Assembly: GCA_036785705.1 (NCBI GenBank)
Contig: JAWUZG010000295.1
Location: 558,001 to 622,000 of the forward strand
DNA from: Acanthornis magna
Lineage: Eukaryota; Chordata; Aves; Passeriformes; Acanthizidae
Reading direction: 5' to 3'
DNA: 64,000 nt
How positions within the stretch are numbered: the stretch's first letter is position 1; each line of letters starts with the position of its first letter. The notes under the pieces are model-generated. The model was given only the letters and a program-made list of their open reading frames with translations. It searched no databases and had not been told where the DNA came from. Positions 48,700-58,506 of this stretch are shown piece after piece. Made by a program: the position numbers and the translations under genes.

Positions 48700-50410
48700 A
48701 AAGGGAACCCCCCCTTACTCCCAATTCCTGGACGTCAGCACGGCCCTGCACACGCTTGATCCCCTCTCCGATGTCTCTGAGTATCTGCACCCGCATTTCT
48801 TTGACCCTGGGACCTCCCTAAATCTCGATTTTTGGGAACCGAGAAGGCTTTGCACCCTTTTCCCCAGCAGTGAGATCCTCCGTGTACCCCTTTTTCCACT
48901 CCGCAGCCACTTTCCTCGCCATTCCTGCTCTCCCAGGCCCCAAACCCTCCCTTTTCCTTGACCCTGGCACCTCCTGGACCCTCATTCCGCCTCTCCAGCT
49001 CCCAGACTCTCCTTTTCGTTTACCCTGGGACCTTCTGCACCCCAATTCCTGCCTTTCCCACACTCCCACTCCATCTTCCCTCAACATTGGGGACCCCTTT
49101 AAACCTCTTCCTGGCTGTCCTGGCTTTCCCTACCCCATGACTCCTCTTTCCTCCACACTGGGGACCACTTGGACCTCCCATCCCACTTCCGCTATTTCTT
49201 TGTCCTTGGGACTGCCCTGCACCCTCCTTCCTGTGCACTGGGACTCCCCTGCACCCCCAACCCCACTAGTGACACCCCCTGCACCAACTTCTCCACACCG
49301 GGACCCCCTTGAGCCCCCTCAGATGGCACCGGGACCCCCCTGAAACCCCATTCCTGGCCACTGGGATTCCCTTGCACCTTCTTCCCAGCTTTGGGACCCT
49401 GCTGCACCCCTTTGTCCCACACGAGTACCCCCTGCACCCCCTTTTCCCTTCCATTCGGCCTCTCCCAGTCCCCGCCCCCAGTTTTTTCTTTACCCTAGGA
49501 CCTCCTGTACCCCATCCTGTCTTTCCCAGCTTCCAAACCCCTCTTAGCACTGGGACCCCATTCCTGATCATCATTCTCCCCACCCTGTGACCTCACTTTC
49601 CCTGACATTGGGGGCCCGGGACTCCCCTTTACTGGACACAGGTGCCCCATGGACACCATGTCCCACCTCTCACAGTCCCTGCACTCCCTTTTCTTGACCC
49701 TGGGGCCCCCCTGAACCCCCATCCCTAGGCACTGCCAGCCCCTGAATCCCTTGTGCGGCCCTTGGACCCCCCCCGGACCCTGTTTCTGACCCATCTCATG
49801 TCTCTCCAGCATGTGACCCCCCCCCTTTCTTGAGCACAGGGACCCCTGTGCCCCCATCCCACTTCTTCCAGTGCTTGCATACCCTTTTCTTTAACCCTGG
49901 GGCTCCCTTGAGCCACCATTTCCAGGCACTGGCAATTCCTTGAAGCTCCTCCTCAACTCTGGGAGCCCCATGCACCCCCATTCCTGGCCATCCCATCTGC
50001 CCCAGTCCCCAGCCTTCCCCTTTTGCCTGACTCTGGGACCCCCTGGATGCCAGTTCTTGCCTTTCCCAGCCTCCAGACCCGCATTCCTTAACACTGAGGA
50101 CCTCTGGGACACTCATTCCTGGCTATTCCGGGGCTCCCCACCCCATGACTCCCCTTTCCTTGAAACTGAGGACCACTGTACACCCTTTCCTGGGCACAGG
50201 AACCGCTTCAATCCCCATCCCGCCTCTCCAAGACCCTACACTCCCCTTTCCTTGACCCTTGAAACCCCCTTGAAACTGCCTTCCCCAGCAGCCCTTATCC
50301 TGCACCAATCGTCCTCTGCACCCCTTTCCCTGACGATCCCGCCCCCACCCCCAGCTTCCCTTTTCCTTGACTCCGGGACCCCTCAGATTCCCTAAATCCC
50401 CATGTCCCCC
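48700..50410. repeat. C-rich minisatellite block
   Basis: About 1.7 kb of imperfect repeats with a 30-70 bp rhythm on the phrase 'ccctgggacc..cctg.acccc.attcctg..'. Long Pro/Ser/Leu-rich (plus) and Gly/Arg-rich (minus) open frames result; none has domain content. The same phrase occurs on the opposite strand at 51830-52270. Confidence 0.8.
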
Positions 50411-50539
50411 CAGTTCCCCACCCCCTTGTCTCGGATTAGAGAAAATTTTCCTAGGTGGAAAGTGTTCTGAATAAAACACCTCCCCCACAGCAAAGACTTC
50501 CGGCACCCTTTCCCCCATAGCAAACAGAATATCTCAGCT

Positions 50540-51200
50540 GAAAGTGGGATAAGAACTGTTTAATTAACAGACCACACAGTGGAAGGGGAAACGGAAAAAA
50601 GGGTCATTAAACCTGAATAAACAGTTGATGAACTTTAGTGTCCTTTTCCTCAGGCGTGGCTTCCCCTTTCCGGGGTCTCTGGAGAGGCCGGGTGGAGTTC
50701 CACTGGTGGCTCCCTGGACGATTCTCGTCTGCTGTCCTCCGGGGCTCCTCAGGTTCTCAGATGAGAAAGCAAGGCGAAGAAAAAGGTCCAAAAACGACGA
50801 AATAACAATCCCAGGGGAAAAACAAAACAAAACTAAACAAAACCAAAGCAAGCAAACAAACAAAAAAAAACCCCAAAAAACCAAAACCAAACCAAACAAA
50901 AAAAAAATTAAAAAATTAAAAACCCAAGCAGCAGCCACACCGGTAGCAGCAGCAACCAGCAGCATCAACTGATGGAAAAAAACACCACCCAAACAGTGTC
51001 CCTTCCTTCTCACTCCCCTGTAGAACAACCGGGGAAAAAACCCCCAAAAATTCCCAAAATTCCCAAAACATCCCGTGCTGGCAGAGCTTCTCTCGGCTGC
51101 AGGACACAGTTAAAGCTACAGGACCATATTCTGGTCAAGCATACAAACGATAAGGAATACAAGATATCACTACGCCACCCCAGGACACCCCTGCGCTTCC
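50540..51200. other. Probable interspersed retroelement remnant with A-rich middle
   Basis: A unique-looking segment includes 'gaactgtttaattaacagacc', 'gtcattaaacctgaataaacag' and an A/C-rich stretch at 50817-50930. It resembles a dispersed avian LTR-type repeat, but I cannot place it in a family or define its ends. Confidence 0.3.
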
Positions 51201-51316
51201 TGGGGTGAGGTTGAGAATGTGGAATATGGGAAGTGGAAAATGGGGGAAGAGGAATTTGGGAATGCAGAGCAGCAGGATGAGGTTGTTCCTCCTCCTCACC
51301 GTCTTGTGCATCCCAG

Positions 51317-51407
51317 AGCCATAACCCGGCTGGAATCTCAGCTCACTGTGTCCATCATCGCTGCTATCATCATCATCCTCATCGGATTCGGCATCCGGGA
51401 GCTGTGA
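51317..51407 (+). CDS. Possible terminal exon of a small membrane protein
   Basis: A pyrimidine-rich stretch ending CATCCCAG (51309-51316) is followed by an open frame ending at TGA 51407. It encodes a charged RAITRLESQL segment, then a strongly hydrophobic SIIAAIIIILIGFGI segment and REL-stop. It reads like the last exon of a tail-anchored or single-pass protein. I do not recognise the family and see no upstream exon. It may be chance within GC-rich repeats. Confidence 0.25.
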
Positions 51408-51667
51408 CCCAGTAACAGCCGGGATGGGGCTCGGGAAGGCAGCACGGATCCGCCCGGCAGTGATCTGGGGATCTCGCACCGCAGGTGCTGATCCCACTTT
51501 AATTTTTATATCCTTGTTCAAGCTCCACGATTTCCCATTCCAGCCCCACGGCTCCCCCCATTCCCACAGATCCCCCTATGCCCACAGACCCCCCCACTCT
51601 CCCTGCTCTGGCTGTGCTAGACCCGCAGCATCTTCAGTCCGGGGGTGGCTGTGCCGGGGGCACTCAC

Positions 51668-51790
51668 CCAGCCGGCTCCAGGAATCCCAGTGTTCCGCCT
51701 CGCGCTGGCCCTGCTCAAAGGGGGTCCCGCCCAGATACCCCAAAACCACAAACTGGGGGAGCCCCGGGCCAGGTTCTGACAGCGCCACAA
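51668..51790 (-). pseudogene. MHC class I alpha-1 exon fragment with internal deletion
   Basis: On the minus strand the frame reads VALSEPGPGLPQFVVLGYLG, then GTPFEQG and EAEHWDSWSR, followed by GTGAGTGCCCCCGGCACAGCC. The first part and the HWDSW part match the start and middle of the class I alpha-1 domain (SEPSPGVPQFVxVGYxDGxPF ... EPxHWxx). The residues between and the C-terminal helix are missing, so no peptide-binding domain could form. The donor-like end is shared with the fragment at 52329. Confidence 0.65.
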
Positions 51791-51829
51791 AGAGGAAAGG
51801 CAGGCAGCGAGGAACGTGGGGGACACGGG

Positions 51830-52270
51830 GATTTTAGGGGGTCTGAGGGGTCTCACGGTCAAGGAAAGGGGGGCATGGGGGCAGGGAGAGGCGGCATGGG
51901 CGGGGAAGGGGGTGCGGGGGAATTGGTGCAGGATAAGGGGGTGCATGGGGCCACGGTGCTGGAGAAGGGGGTCTCAAGGGGGTCCCAGGTTGAAGGAAAT
52001 GGGGGTGCAGGGAGTTGAGAGGAGGGACGGGGGGATCCAAGGGATCCCTGTGCCCAGCAAAGGGAGTTACCCCAGTGTTCAAGAAAGAAGGTCTGGGAGC
52101 TGGGAAATGCAGCAGTGGAGGTCCAGGGTGTCCCAGGGTCAAGAAAAAGGGTCGGGGGATTGGGAGAGGTGGGATGGCCAGGAAAGGGTGTGCAGGGCAT
52201 ATAAGGGGGTGCAGAGGGGATCTCACTGTAGGGGAAAAAGGGCGCAAGGGGTCCTCGGTTCCCAAAACTC
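51830..52270. repeat. G-rich minisatellite block (inverted relative to 48700-50410)
   Basis: The plus strand is G-rich, with units such as 'gggtgcagggagttgag' and 'ccagggtcaagaaaaagggtc'. Read on the minus strand these give the same 'ccttgaccctggg.. tgcacccc' phrase as the block at 48.7-50.4 kb. Confidence 0.7.
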
Positions 52271-52328
52271 GATATTCAGGGAGGTTCCAGAGTCAGAGGT
52301 CGGTAGTGGCTGTGCCGGGGGCACTCAC

Positions 52329-52440
52329 ATCCTAGGCCGGGAATCCCAATGTTCCGGCTCGGCTCCGGCCCCGCTCGAACGGGTCCCGTGCAGGTATCCA
52401 AGAACCACGAACTGGATGAGCCCCGGGCAGAGGAAGAGCG
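52329..52440 (-). pseudogene. MHC class I alpha-1 exon fragment, copy 2
   Basis: The minus strand encodes PGLIQFVVLGYLHGT and then, after a frame-damaged stretch, AEPEHWDSRPR, ending M|GTGAGTGCCCC. It has the same internal deletion and the same donor-like junction as 51668-51790, so both derive from one already truncated ancestor. It lies about 75 bp downstream of the exon 1 relic at 52516-52553, with no normal intron between. Confidence 0.6.
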
Positions 52441-52515
52441 GTACAGAAGGCCCTGGTGCCGGATAAGAGAGTGTGGGGGGGGTCCCGGTGCCGGGGCTGC
52501 CACTCCGCCCTCAAC

Positions 52516-52553
52516 CCCCCCAGGAGCGCCCCCAGCCCCAGCGCTGGAGCCAT
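52516..52553 (-). pseudogene. MHC class I signal-peptide exon fragment, copy 2 (inverted)
   Basis: On the minus strand ATG at 52553 opens MAPALGLGALLGG, the expected avian class I leader start. The splice donor present in copy 1 (GTGAGG) reads GTTGAGG here. With copy 1 at 48579 it forms an inverted duplication about 4 kb apart. Confidence 0.65.
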
Positions 52554-52599
52554 CGCACTGCTCCGCTGCGGCCCCGCCCCCAGAGCAGCCTCCGGCCCC

Positions 52600-52660
52600 G
52601 CGATTGGCGCGGTTATTTCCTGCTCGCCAATGGCAGCTTGACCTTCTCGTGACGTCATCG
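52600..52660 (-). promoter_or_regulatory. MHC class I-type promoter module, copy 2
   Basis: On the minus strand TGACGTCA (52650-52657) is followed by ATTGG (plus-strand CCAAT at 52627-52631), CCAAT (plus-strand ATTGG at 52603-52607) and a GC box. This is the same order and spacing as copy 1. The CRE-like X2 palindrome is perfect here. Confidence 0.6.
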
Positions 52661-52779
52661 GTCACCGGGCAGATTCCGGCGGCGCAGGCCGGGAGACGCG
52701 ACAGTGCCCGAGCGAGCGCGGGGGAAAGGGGGAATCCCTAGGAATTCCCGGGATCCCCTCAGGGACTCCCAGAGTGAGC

Positions 52780-53650
52780 TCTGACACCTCCAGTATGATC
52801 CCAGTCACTCCCAATTTCCCACAGCATTGTCGCAGTTCTCCACCACTGATCCCAGTCGCTCCCATTTTCCCAGTCAACCCCAGTACCGTTACAGACATTC
52901 CCAGTATATCCCAGTTGCCCTCAGCATGTTCGTAGTCATTCCCAGTCACTCTCCGTTGCCCAAGTGAGCTCCTAGTTATCCCCGTATGTCCCAGTCACTT
53001 CCAGCATATCCCACTTGCTTCCAGCATGCACTCAGGCATTCCCAGTTAGTCACAGTTGCTTCCAGCACGCACTCAGGCATTCCCAGTTAGTCCCAGTTGC
53101 TTCCAGCACGATCCCAGTTGCTCACAGCTGTTCCCACTCATCCTGAGTGTGGTCCCAGTCACCAGCAGTATGATCCCGGTTGCTCCTAGTATCTCCCAGT
53201 TGCCCCCAACATGATCCCAATTGCCCCCAGCATGTTTCCAGTCAATCCCACTATGATCCTAGTCACCCTCAGTGTGATCCCAGTCTCCCCCAGCATGGGG
53301 CCAGCTGTTCTGTTCTCTTTAGTCCCAGTTGCCCCCGGTATAGTCCCAGTCCTTTCCTGTATCATCTCAGTCCCTCCCAGCATGGTCCCAGTCAGGCCCA
53401 GTTGCCCCCAGTGTAGATTCAGTAACTCCCCCTTGCTCCCAGTTGCCCCCAGCGTGGTCATGGTTGCTCCCAGTGTGCTTCCAATCACCCCCAGTACGGT
53501 TACAGACACTCCCAGTCTATGCAAGTAGCCCTCAGCATGTTTGCAGTCAATTCCAGTCACTCCCAGTTGCTCCAGCATGGTTCCAGTTGCCCCCACTATG
53601 ATGCCAGTCACTGCCAGTATGATGTCAGTGTGATCCCAGTACAGCCCAGT
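52780..53650. repeat. CCCAGT-rich minisatellite
   Basis: About 870 bp of imperfect units around 'cccagttgctcccagtatgatcccagtcac', with 'cccagt' recurring every 10-20 bp. Open frames across it are repeat artefacts. Confidence 0.85.
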
Positions 53651-54139
53651 CACTCCCAGTGCTGCCTTTCTGGAATCCCGACCCCTCTCTGCGTTCACCC
53701 CTCCGGGATCTCCAGGCTCCACAGAGGAGCCCCAAGGGCTGCAAGTCCCCACCAAGGCCCAGTTTGGATCTGCAGTCCCCAATTTTCCGTGTCCCTCTCC
53801 TTTTCCCCGGGCCGGGTTCCGCCCGCCCCCACCGGCTGGGAGCAGCCGAGAGCCCCGCGCTGCGCATCCCGACCTGCCCCGCCTCCATCCCCGCTCCTCC
53901 CGCGAGGTGCGAAGGGTTTGGGGAACGGCGGAGGAGGGATGGAGGGAGGAGGAGCAGGAGTTGGGATTGGGGAGGAGGAGGAGCCGGAAGAGGGTTGGTG
54001 TCCCTCGGAAGACGTGCGACGAGCGGGTGGAACTGGTTGGTTGTCTTGTTATTTGGGTCTTTTTGAGGGGAGGTTGTTTTTTTATTTTTGTAAGACGTGC
54101 CGAGCGGTTTGAAGGTGCTGTGGGTGCGGGAAGCGCTGG

Positions 54140-54700
54140 CCCGAGTCCCCGAGCCCCTCTTCACAGCCCCCTACCCTGGTCTTCGCCCCTCCCCAGGGCC
54201 CCCAGTGCTGCCCCTTCACGCGCTCTCTCCCAGCGCTCGGGGGAGCTGCCGGCGGCTCCGCGGACACAGCCGCACCCTGCCCGGCTCGCCCTCCGCCAGC
54301 AGCGCGGTGCAGACGGACACAAATACTATGAGGAGGGTGTTGGCGAACACGGTGCTCATGGTGGTGCTATCACCGCCCCCGACCCGGTGACAGTGCCGCG
54401 AACCCGGAAGTGGATCCGCCACGGCCAAGCGGCCATGCCGCGTTGCCTAGCAACGGCCGGAAGCGACCACCTGCGCTTCCGGCTGCGAGAGAAGCCGCGG
54501 GAAGGGCGAAGGGCGGGGAAGGCGCGGCGGGCGCTGCTCTGATCAGTGGGGTGGGTGCCAGTCGTGGCGGCGGGCGCTGCTCTGATGAAGGTAGGTGGCT
54601 GTCAATGGTGGCGGCGGGTCCCTCCCGCCCAGCGGGGCTAAGGGAGGGTCCCTGTCACGGCGGCGTGGCGGCGGCAGCTCCCTGGAGTCACGCACATCTG
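54140..54700. promoter_or_regulatory. CpG-rich promoter-like region around the TMCO1-like exon
   Basis: Dense CpGs and GC boxes surround the ATG at 54359. On the plus strand just to the right there is a possible non-coding exon end (GATGAAG|GTAGGT near 54590). Confidence 0.55.
54290..54359 (-). CDS. TMCO1: TMCO1 first coding exon, possibly a decayed copy
   Basis: The minus strand encodes MSTVFANTLLIVFVSVCTAL plus LAE and one more base. This matches the start of TMCO1, an ER membrane calcium-release channel and translocon-associated protein whose first transmembrane helix is nearly invariant in vertebrates. Three positions (4, 7 and 14) differ from the usual M, D and I. The TMCO1 exon normally ends after the base that follows the GAG (Glu) codon. 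At that point the next bases are GCGAGC instead of a GT donor. Either a rare GC donor is used or the site is dead. The next exon (a cytoplasmic coiled coil) is not seen to the left, where MHC relics and minisatellites lie. Confidence 0.6.
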
Positions 54701-54739
54701 GGCCTGGTGGTACCGCGCTCGGTGCAGGGCTCGCGGAGA

Positions 54740-55030
54740 GGTTCACAGAACCAATTAGCTTGGAAAAGACCTCCGTGATCATCCCGAGTCCAACCTGTGA
54801 TCCAACACCACGATATCAACCAGACCACTCAGTGACACATCCAGTCTTCCCTTAAAGGCCTCCAGGGACGATGACTCAGTCACCTCCCTGGACAGCCCAT
54901 TCCAGTGTCTAATCACCCCTAATGTGAAGAAATTTATCCCAATGTCTGGCCTAAGCCTCCCCTGGTGTGGTTTGACGCTAGAAAGTCTGGGTGTCTGCTC
55001 TCCCTGCACCTTGCTGGGATGTGGTGCCTG
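54740..55030 (-). mobile_element. CR1 LINE 3' fragment (antisense)
   Basis: The plus strand reads 'gcttggaaaagacctccgtgatcatcc', then 'cctccagggacgatgactc' and 'tccctggacagcccattccagtgtctaatcacccctaatgtgaagaa'. This is the reverse complement of a CR1-family tail. Confidence 0.75.
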
Positions 55031-55149
55031 AATCTGCTTGCCAGGGGAGGTGCACAAGACGTTTGCTTTCTTCAACATACCCCTTGCAAAAAGGTTGTCT
55101 TGGAGAAACCTTCCTGGTTTCTAAAACTCTGTCCTGGATTCATTTGCCA

Positions 55150-55292
55150 GTGGTGTGAATGGGAGTGTTCAGGACCAACTTGGACAGGTTTCAGAGCAAC
55201 TGGTCTAGTGGAAGGTGTCCCTGCCCATGGCAGGGGGGGTGGAACTAGATGTGCTTTAATGTCCCTTTCAACCCAAACCTATTCTGTGATTC
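55150..55292 (+). mobile_element. CR1 LINE 3' terminus (sense)
   Basis: Reads 'tctagtggaaggtgtccctgcccatggcag', then 'ccctttcaacccaaacctattctgtgattctat', which is the canonical 3' end of CR1 with its ATTCTRTG terminal repeat. Confidence 0.85.
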
Positions 55293-56165
55293 TATCAATA
55301 TCCTGTTAGTGCATCCCACTAGGAGGCATTTTCTGGAATCAAATATTTAGAAATATTGTTGCCTGCCCTTTACCAGAGGCTGTTAATGTCCCATACGCTC
55401 CTTGTACAGCTAGCAGTGGAGTACATCATTCTGTGATTCACAGGAAATTAAATTTCCCATTGCTTGTGTGTGTAAAATATTCACACACAAGGAGGGGATG
55501 CGTTAATGAGGACAGTGCAATAATAGCAAGGGTTTGGCAGAGAGACTAATTAACTTTTATTGAGCCTCCAGTGGCTACACCTGTAGCAGCAGAACTAAAC
55601 CAAATCCACCCATGGTAATGGGGTGAGGAGACCTGGAAAGCAGAAATACAGAAAAGGAAACAGGGCAGGCAGGGAAGGGCAGGTTTGTGCCTGTCCTTAT
55701 GTAACAGAGGAGTTTGCTGTCAGTGACAGTGATGGACTGTGGGATTACATGGGCAGAGATGAGTGAAAAACAGGGAGAGGAAAAAACCTCTCGCCCTTAA
55801 ATTAAAATTTCCGTTCAGCAAGAGGGTGAGGAGCTGTAGTTCATAGAAGACAGCACAAGCAGCAAGTATGGGTGTGAGGTCGGACAGCAAACAAGCTCTC
55901 CGAGCCTGGGGACAGGCACACGAGGAAAGCAGAGAGCCACATGTGTGCAGCTGGCTGAGTCACATGTCACTGAGAGGTGCAGCTATGCGCTGGAGGAAAG
56001 TCTCAGCACCGTGTCTGGGCACGGAGAATGTCCTGCAACATCAGGGCAGAACTGAGAACTGGATGTCAGCACCAGGGGACTCAGAGCCATCAGGGAGCCA
56101 GGGATGAAACTGATGATGGTTGTTTCAGTTTGGGATGAGCAGCAGGAAGATACTGACAGCTGGTG
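55293..56165. other. Non-coding, nothing recognised
   Basis: No exon or known repeat recognised. An open frame at 55868-56107 has no domain. Confidence 0.5.
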
Positions 56166-56169
56166 ATGC

Positions 56170-56398
56170 GGCAGCACTTGTGATATACAGAGAAAATTCT
56201 TCCCTGTGAAGATGGTGAGGCACTGGCACATGTTGCCCAGAGAACCTGTGGATGCCCCACCTCTGGAAGTGTCAAGACCAGGTTGGATGGGGCTTGAAGC
56301 AACCTGGTCTAGTGGAAGGTGTTTCTGACCATGGCAGGGGGTTTGGAATGAGATGATCTTTAAGGTTCCTTCCAACCCAGTCCATTCTGTGATTCTAT
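56170..56398 (+). mobile_element. CR1 LINE 3' terminus (sense)
   Basis: A second sense CR1 tail: 'ttgcccagagaacctgtggatgcccc', 'ggttggatggggcttgaagcaacctgg' and 'ttccttccaacccagtccattctgtgattctat'. Confidence 0.85.
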
Positions 56399-58135
56399 AT
56401 TATTTTGTGCCACTTCATGCACTTCCCTGTGCTGTAGGCTGTCCTCCACCCTCTCTCCCGCTCTTTAGATCTCTCTTTCCTGGCTGTGAGAGGTATCAGC
56501 ATCTATCAAAGCAGTATTTTGAAATAGTTTCTCTTATACTGCTGTGGGGAATGATTCACATGGTATCAGTTATTGATACTGCACGTGGTCTTTTGGCAGA
56601 GCCAGGCCAGGAGGAGATGGTCAGAGACAGGAAGCTTTCCTTTCTAGTGTCTGTGCTTTGAACTGGAGGTCGAGGTGACAACGGGCTCTTCGCAATTTCA
56701 TCCTGACATTTTGAATAACACCAGGATCTTTATTAGCAAATCCTTTTTTCAGACAACACATGGCATATTACTCTCAATGGCATTTCCTTTTCAAAAAAGC
56801 ATTCTGTGCTTTGATCAATGTGTAAAGGACAGTTGAGGGTTGGGTGCAGTCTGCTTTGATCTACCAGCCTGGGATATGAGAAAAAGGAAGGCATTTTCCT
56901 AATACATGGCTCTGGTTGCATTAGTTAGGGGCTGGTGTAATCTACAAATATTCTAGATACAGAAGTGGTAATATTTATGGAGGCAACCTTGAAACCAGAT
57001 TAGAGATCCCAGTAGATTTCATGTACTGCAGTCTCCAAGCTTAAACTGAACAAAAGGTTCAGTTGCTGTGCACAGTGTGTTAGCGACCAGCAGGCAGTAG
57101 CAGGGTATGTAAAATTCTCAGTTTGGAGGAAAGGTGCTGGTGGAGGTTAGGATTTTTCCTTTTGTTTTTTCTTTCCTCTTCGGGGATTTTGTCCCAGCCG
57201 TTGCTGGGAGACAATAACGATCGGTACTTAAGAGAGACAAAAGATGTACCCATGGGGGAGGAGTGCACCTGGCTGCACTTCTCTTAGCTGAGGGCTTTTC
57301 TCTTGGGGAGCAGAGCTATCGAGGAGGGGCAGGTATATCGGTGTATCAGAGACTTGGCCCGGGGGAAGGGGCTGAGCACAGCTCCTAGGTCTGTCTCTCT
57401 GGGCATCGGAAGGGACAGTCGATCTGCTGCTTCCTGCGAGAATTCACTGCCATCGCTAGAGCCCACTTCTGTAAGATCCCGAGAGTGGGAGGTACAGCAG
57501 GTTTGTGTAATCATACTTACTGTTAATGCTGTACTTCTCATGTCGTTTGCTCTCTGATTAAGTCATAGTAACTTTTGTTATCTTTATTTTTTGTTGGAGA
57601 GGTGGGATTTTCTTTGACAGACTGTTGAAAGAATAGGCAAGTGTCAAGTTTTGTGCGTTAAACATAATTGACACTTCAAGTATTTATACTTGGGATTCTA
57701 GATTGAAATGATTGGTGTCTCTTATTGCCTATTTGCCATGTTGTGTGTGTTTTGTTTTTAAGAATACGGTTTTCACCAATGTATTTTGTATCCAAATTAA
57801 GCTATGCAGACAGCTGTAGAAATACTACAAGATCAGTGCTATTTTTGGCAGTATTTGGTTTGCTTTTTCTTCTTCCTTCCTTCCTCTCTGCACAGCATCA
57901 TTTATTTCTCCAGCGAAACAGAAGGCACTCAGCCACACTTCTCAGCAGCTCTGCAGCCTGTGGAGTGCATGGGCAGTCTCTGTGTGCAGCATCCTGGAAA
58001 ATGTGCATTCTCTTGAAGTGATCTGCTGAAAAGTATGTACTTGTACAGTTGTTCCAGCCTCCCTTATTGCACTGCTCTCAAGATCTGAATTGCCTGGTCT
58101 CTAATACTCCCTGAGATTTGCATTTCATCTGCCAG
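56399..58135. other. Non-coding, presumed SEMA4D 5' intron or leader
   Basis: No coding exon recognised. A moderately GC-rich stretch at about 57300-57500 ends with a donor-like AGCAG|GTTTGT and could be an untranslated exon, but nothing proves this. Confidence 0.4.
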
Positions 58136-58275
58136 AGAAACGCAGTTACCCAGCGAACCCCGAAAAGCAAGGACACTGAAGATGGCTCTGTGTGCTTTTT
58201 ACGCAGTTTGGGGTTTGTTGCTAGAAGCGGCAATAGCATTTGGCCCAGTACCAAGGATCACTTGGGAACACCAAG
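58136..58275 (+). CDS. SEMA4D: SEMA4D first coding exon (CDS from 58182)
   Basis: The acceptor ATTTCATCTGCCAG ends at 58135. ATG at 58182 opens a frame encoding MALCAFYAVWGLLLEAAIAF then GPVPRITWEHQ, and the donor CCAAG|GTAAGA follows 58275 (exit phase 1). The protein starts with a signal peptide. The motif F(A/G)P(I/V)PRITWEH directly after it is the mature N-terminus of semaphorin 4D, where the next exon continues the sema domain. SEMA4D (CD100) is a transmembrane ligand for plexin-B receptors in immune and neural signalling. Downstream exons lie beyond the window or beyond the ERV, whose LTR begins 231 bp after the donor. Confidence 0.8.
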
Positions 58276-58506
58276 GTAAGAACAGAAATTTAAGTATTGT
58301 AATATGGGACGTTGTGACATCCTCAGGGTTTCTGTGGGATTTGAAACTCATTGAGGCTTTAGGTTCTTTCAGCCAGTTTGCTGTGAGTTTGGTCAAGTGT
58401 TGCTGGTGTTGCTAATCTATGAAGTGCATAGGATCAGAATATTCAAAACTCATTCGGGCACGGGGTTAACTGATTTTAGTTCTGTGAAAAACGAAGTTCA
58501 CTCTCC

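Noticed and set aside
47794..50518. Many long Gly-, Pro- or Ser-rich frames on both strands
   Set aside because: Minisatellite DNA lacks stops in several frames; no domains and biased composition only.
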